Origin: Marinobacterium sp. xm-d-530
Lineage (GTDB): Bacteria; Pseudomonadota; Gammaproteobacteria; Pseudomonadales; Balneatricaceae
Direction of reading: 5' to 3'
DNA length: 17,232 nucleotides
Assembly (NCBI GenBank): GCA_949499045.1
Contig: CATEEE010000152.1
Location: 1 to 17,232, forward strand
The translations under genes were made by a program, and so were the position numbers. The notes beneath the pieces are model-generated. The model made no database searches. It was not told where the DNA came from and worked only from the letters and a program-made list of their open reading frames with translations. This document shows, in pieces, positions 14,542-17,232 of this stretch. The stretch's first letter is position 1, and every line of letters begins with the position of its first letter.

Positions 14542-16599
14542 ATGTCATCAACACCGATTGTTCAAAGCTTCATTGCCGGCCAGTGGATTGGTCAAACTGC
14601 TCATAAAACACTAAACAGTGCCCTAAATGGTGAAGCCGTATTCTCTACCCACTCTGAATCGTTAGACTTCAGCTCAAGTCTCGACTACGCAAAGACAATC
14701 GGCCACAAAAGCTTACTGGCGCTAGATTTCCAGCAGCGTGCAACTTTATTACGCAACCTCGGTAAATATTTAATGGAGCGCAAAGAGTCTCTTTATAAGA
14801 TTTCCGCTCATACTGGCGCCACTAAAAATGACAGCTGGATCGACATTGAAGGGGGCATAGCGACACTCTTTGCCTACGCCAGCATGGGACGTAATGAACT
14901 CCCCTCAGGTAATACGCTTCATGAAGGAGATGCCATTCAGCTGGGTAAGATTGGCCAATTTTTTGGCAGTCATATTTTGGTACCTAAACAAGGTGCTGCG
15001 GTTCACATCAATGCATTTAACTTCCCAATCTGGGGCATGTTAGAAAAATTTGCGCCCAATTTCCTTGCAGGCATGCCATCCATTGTTAAACCAGCTTCGC
15101 AAACTTCTTACTTAACTGAAGCGTGCGTCAAGTTAATGCAACAATCGAACCTGCTTCCATCAGGCGCGCTTCAACTGATCATAGGATCGACAGGTGACCT
15201 GCTAGATCGGCTCGATTCTCAAGATGTTGTGACCTTTACCGGCTCGGCTACCACCGCTCAAATGTTAAGAAGCAATCAAAATATTCTGAATCACTCCATC
15301 CCATTCAATGCAGAGGCAGACTCATTAAACTGTGCAATTTTAGCTCCGGATGTAAAACCGGAGGATGCTGAATTCGATCTTTTCGTTAAAGAAGTAACAC
15401 GAGAAATGACGATCAAGGCAGGACAAAAATGTACTGCTATCCGTCGCATTCTGGTCCCTGAGCATCTACTTGAACCTGTTTCAGCAGCGTTAATGCAGAA
15501 GCTGAGCAAAACAACATTAGGTGACCCATCCGTTGAAGGGGTTCGCATGGGAGCTCTAGCCTCAAAAACTCAGCAGCGTGATGTCCAAGAAAAATTAGAG
15601 TTACTAATGGCCACCAGCGACGCACTTCTAGGTAAAGGCTCTGACTGCAAACCTATTGGAGAAGGTGTTGAGAATGGTGCGTTCTTTGAACCCACACTGC
15701 TTTTAAACACTTCTCCAGATGAAGAAGGTGGCGCCCACGACATTGAACCTTTTGGACCTGTCAGCACTCTGATGCCTTACAGAGACATAGTTCACGCATG
15801 TACACTAGCTGCACGCGGAAAAGGCTCTTTGGTGACTACTTTAACCACTAGAGATCCTGCCATTGCTGGCGAAGTAGTACCTAAATTAGCTGTTTGGCAT
15901 GGTCGTGTTCACATTTTGGATGAGCGCTCATCAAAAGAATCTACCGGTCATGGTTCACCGTTACCAATGCTTAAACACGGCGGTCCTGGTAGAGCTGGGG
16001 GTGGCGAGGAGCTAGGGGGTATTCGAGCCGTCAAGCACTACATGCAGCGCGCATCGATACAGGGTTCACCGACGATGCTAATGGCAGTAACGGGTGAGTA
16101 CATTCGTGGTGCAGACAAAATCGAAAAACCACTTCATCCATTCAGATACCACTTTGACGAGCTCGAAATCGGCCAGACGCTGTTAACTCATAGAAGGACA
16201 GTTACTGAAGCAGATATCGTCAATTTTGGTTGTCTCTCAGGCGATCATTTTTATATGCACTTCGATGAGCAGGCAGCACGTGACTCCATGTTTGAGAAAC
16301 GCATTGCACATGGTTATTTTGTTCTTTCAGCTGCTGCGGGTCTATTCGTTGATCCCGGTGTGGGTCCAGTGCTAGCAAACTATGGATTGGACACACTTAG
16401 ATTTGTTAACCCGGTCGGTATTGGCGACACAATCCAAGCTAGACTCACATGTAAAACCAAGATTGATCAAGGCAAGGTGAACTCTAAAGGAGATGCTATC
16501 GGGGTGGTGTCATGGGATGTTGAGGTGGTTAACCAAGAAGGTGAATTGGTAGCTAGCTACGACATTTTGACCCTTGTTCAAAAACTGCAAAAGCCATAA
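14542..16599 (+). CDS. paaZ: PaaZ, bifunctional oxepin-CoA hydrolase / 3-oxo-5,6-dehydrosuberyl-CoA semialdehyde dehydrogenase
   Basis: A 685-residue fusion that opens the oxepin-CoA ring and oxidises the resulting semialdehyde with NADP. The N-terminal ALDH domain (about residues 1-515) has Asn160 in HINAFNFPIWGMLEK, Lys183, general base Glu258 in FNAEADS and nucleophile Cys297 in KAGQKCTAIRR. After a short linker, the C-terminal MaoC-type hydratase (about 535-685) shows FGCLSGDHFYMHFD with catalytic Asp568 and His573, then AHGYFVLSAAAGLF. Both active sites look intact. Length matches E. coli PaaZ (681). It follows paaE by 29 bp and probably ends the operon. A hydratase-less ALDH paralogue is encoded at 3941-5482. 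Confidence 0.96.
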   Translation: MSSTPIVQSFIAGQWIGQTAHKTLNSALNGEAVFSTHSESLDFSSSLDYAKTIGHKSLLALDFQQRATLLRNLGKYLMERKESLYKISAHTGATKNDSWIDIEGGIATLFAYASMGRNELPSGNTLHEGDAIQLGKIGQFFGSHILVPKQGAAVHINAFNFPIWGMLEKFAPNFLAGMPSIVKPASQTSYLTEACVKLMQQSNLLPSGALQLIIGSTGDLLDRLDSQDVVTFTGSATTAQMLRSNQNILNHSIPFNAEADSLNCAILAPDVKPEDAEFDLFVKEVTREMTIKAGQKCTAIRRILVPEHLLEPVSAALMQKLSKTTLGDPSVEGVRMGALASKTQQRDVQEKLELLMATSDALLGKGSDCKPIGEGVENGAFFEPTLLLNTSPDEEGGAHDIEPFGPVSTLMPYRDIVHACTLAARGKGSLVTTLTTRDPAIAGEVVPKLAVWHGRVHILDERSSKESTGHGSPLPMLKHGGPGRAGGGEELGGIRAVKHYMQRASIQGSPTMLMAVTGEYIRGADKIEKPLHPFRYHFDELEIGQTLLTHRRTVTEADIVNFGCLSGDHFYMHFDEQAARDSMFEKRIAHGYFVLSAAAGLFVDPGVGPVLANYGLDTLRFVNPVGIGDTIQARLTCKTKIDQGKVNSKGDAIGVVSWDVEVVNQEGELVASYDILTLVQKLQKP

Positions 16600-16717
16600 G
16601 ATTTTGTGAACGAGAAGGAAAAGTACATAGATTTTTCACCTGTACATGATATGTTGTACACCTAAACAATAATTACAGTATCCAAAGCATTTAAAAAATA
16701 ACTAGAGTATTGAGTTA
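16600..16717. promoter_or_regulatory. Intergenic region after paaZ with 20-bp TGTACA dyad (16641-16660)
   Basis: This 118-bp gap holds no recognisable intrinsic terminator for paaZ. Its main feature is a 20-bp dyad, TGTACA (16641-16646) and TGTACA (16655-16660) flanking a centre with ATAT; 16 of 20 positions are symmetric. A further GTACA sits at 16623-16627. The size suits an operator for a dimeric regulator acting on the downstream DUF3237 gene. The GATACA paa-type element is absent, which suggests separate regulation. Confidence 0.5.
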
Positions 16718-17176
16718 ATGGATATTCCTAAGCTAAAGCACTTCGCATCACTGCGTGTTGAAATCTCAGCTCCCCAAGAGATAGGCACAACACAATTCGG
16801 TACGCGCCGCGTTATCCCTATTACTGGCGGTACCGTTAAAGGCAGTGACTGGAATGGACGCGTACTAGCAGGCGGGGCAGACTTTCAACGTATCGTTTCG
16901 CCAAGATTAGCCGAACTGGATGCACGTTATGTGCTGGAATCTGATGAGGGCGAAACCATCTATGTTCAGAATCGCGCACTGCGTGCAGCAGATCCTGCAG
17001 TGACACAAAAGATTATTGATGGGATTCCAGTAGATCCGAGCGAGGTCTATTTTAAATGCACCCCTATTTTTGAGACCAGTGCCGACCGTTTTCAATGGAT
17101 TACAGAGCGTCTGTTCATTGGCACAGGTATTCGCAGACCCGACTGTGTAGAGATCGAATTCTTCGAGGTTTTATGA
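16718..17176 (+). CDS. DUF3237 (UPF0311) family protein
   Basis: A 152-residue protein I recognise as DUF3237 from its overall pattern: the opening LRVEISAPQEIGTTQFGTRRVIPITGGTVKG, the middle WNGRVLAGGADFQRI...LDARYVLESDEGETIYVQNRALR, and the end WITERLFIGTGIRRPDCVEIEFFEV. No biochemical function is established for the family that I can state. No signal peptide or membrane segment is visible, so it is probably cytoplasmic. It is 118 bp after paaZ with its own candidate operator, and its stop codon overlaps the start of the next gene (ATGA), indicating an operon. It is not a known part of the phenylacetate pathway. The ribosome binding site is weak (GAG just before the ATG). Confidence 0.85.
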   Translation: MDIPKLKHFASLRVEISAPQEIGTTQFGTRRVIPITGGTVKGSDWNGRVLAGGADFQRIVSPRLAELDARYVLESDEGETIYVQNRALRAADPAVTQKIIDGIPVDPSEVYFKCTPIFETSADRFQWITERLFIGTGIRRPDCVEIEFFEVL

Positions 17177-17232
17177 GCAACGAAACTACCCTTAGCCGCG
17201 CAGAGTGGCTGGATCAACACTACCCAGAGCCA
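17173..17232 (+). CDS. Start of an unidentified gene, truncated by the window end
   Basis: An ATG overlapping the DUF3237 stop codon (ATGA) opens a frame that stays open to the window edge, encoding 20 residues beginning MSNETTLSRAEWLDQHYPEP. CGAGG lies about 5 nt before the ATG, which supports a real start. The 20 residues are too few to identify a family. An enzyme of the same operon as DUF3237, such as a metal-dependent amidohydrolase, would be a guess. Confidence 0.65.
   Translation, partial: MSNETTLSRAEWLDQHYPEP

Noticed and set aside
1..17232. Mobile elements, CRISPR arrays, tRNA genes or phage attachment sites
   Set aside because: No transposase or integrase frames, no regularly spaced repeats and no tRNA-like cloverleaf sequences were seen; gene junctions are compact and consistent with native operons.

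Overview
This window is an almost complete phenylacetic acid (paa) degradation cluster, flanked on the left by the 3' end of fabB and on the right by the start of a different operon headed by a DUF3237-family gene. The protein sequences look gammaproteobacterial. PaaA has the longer N-terminus I associate with Pseudomonas-type PaaA, FabB is the gammaproteobacterial type, and base composition is moderate, slightly AT-rich between genes. A marine Oceanospirillales-like or Pseudomonadales-like bacterium is my inference; the window has no rRNA or other strong taxonomic marker.

Layout: (1) bases 1-349 hold the fabB C-terminus and its intrinsic terminator. (2) A minus-strand operon runs from 6359 down to 386: paaF, a stand-alone PaaZ-type aldehyde dehydrogenase, a second PaaG-like crotonase, paaH and paaJ. 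The ALDH/PaaG-like and PaaG-like/PaaH junctions are TAATG stop-start overlaps. (3) paaY (plus) and paaX (minus) converge with only 24 bp between their stop codons. (4) A plus-strand operon paaG-paaI-paaK diverges from paaX. (5) A plus-strand operon paaABCDE-paaZ follows, with its own 118-bp leader. (6) After a 118-bp gap with a 20-bp dyad comes a DUF3237 gene, overlapping by 4 bp a gene that runs off the window.

Pathway: PaaK makes phenylacetyl-CoA. PaaABCE (with PaaD for Fe-S or metal assembly) epoxidises the ring. PaaG isomerises the epoxide to oxepin-CoA. PaaZ (MaoC-type hydratase fused to ALDH) opens the ring and oxidises the aldehyde. PaaJ, PaaG, PaaF and PaaH then carry out beta-oxidation to acetyl-CoA and succinyl-CoA. 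PaaI and PaaY are thioesterases that release CoA from stalled or toxic intermediates. PaaX is the phenylacetyl-CoA-responsive repressor.

The unusual parts are a second, hydratase-less PaaZ-type ALDH and a second, divergent PaaG-like protein, translationally coupled in the lower-pathway operon although full-length paaZ and canonical paaG are both present. Also notable is a shared long regulatory element: GATACA-type half-sites whose centres are 30 bp apart in both the paaX/paaG region and the paaA leader, a good PaaX operator candidate. No intergenic stretch exceeds 300 bp (the longest is about 157 bp). I saw no tRNA, rRNA, CRISPR array, insertion sequence or phage element.
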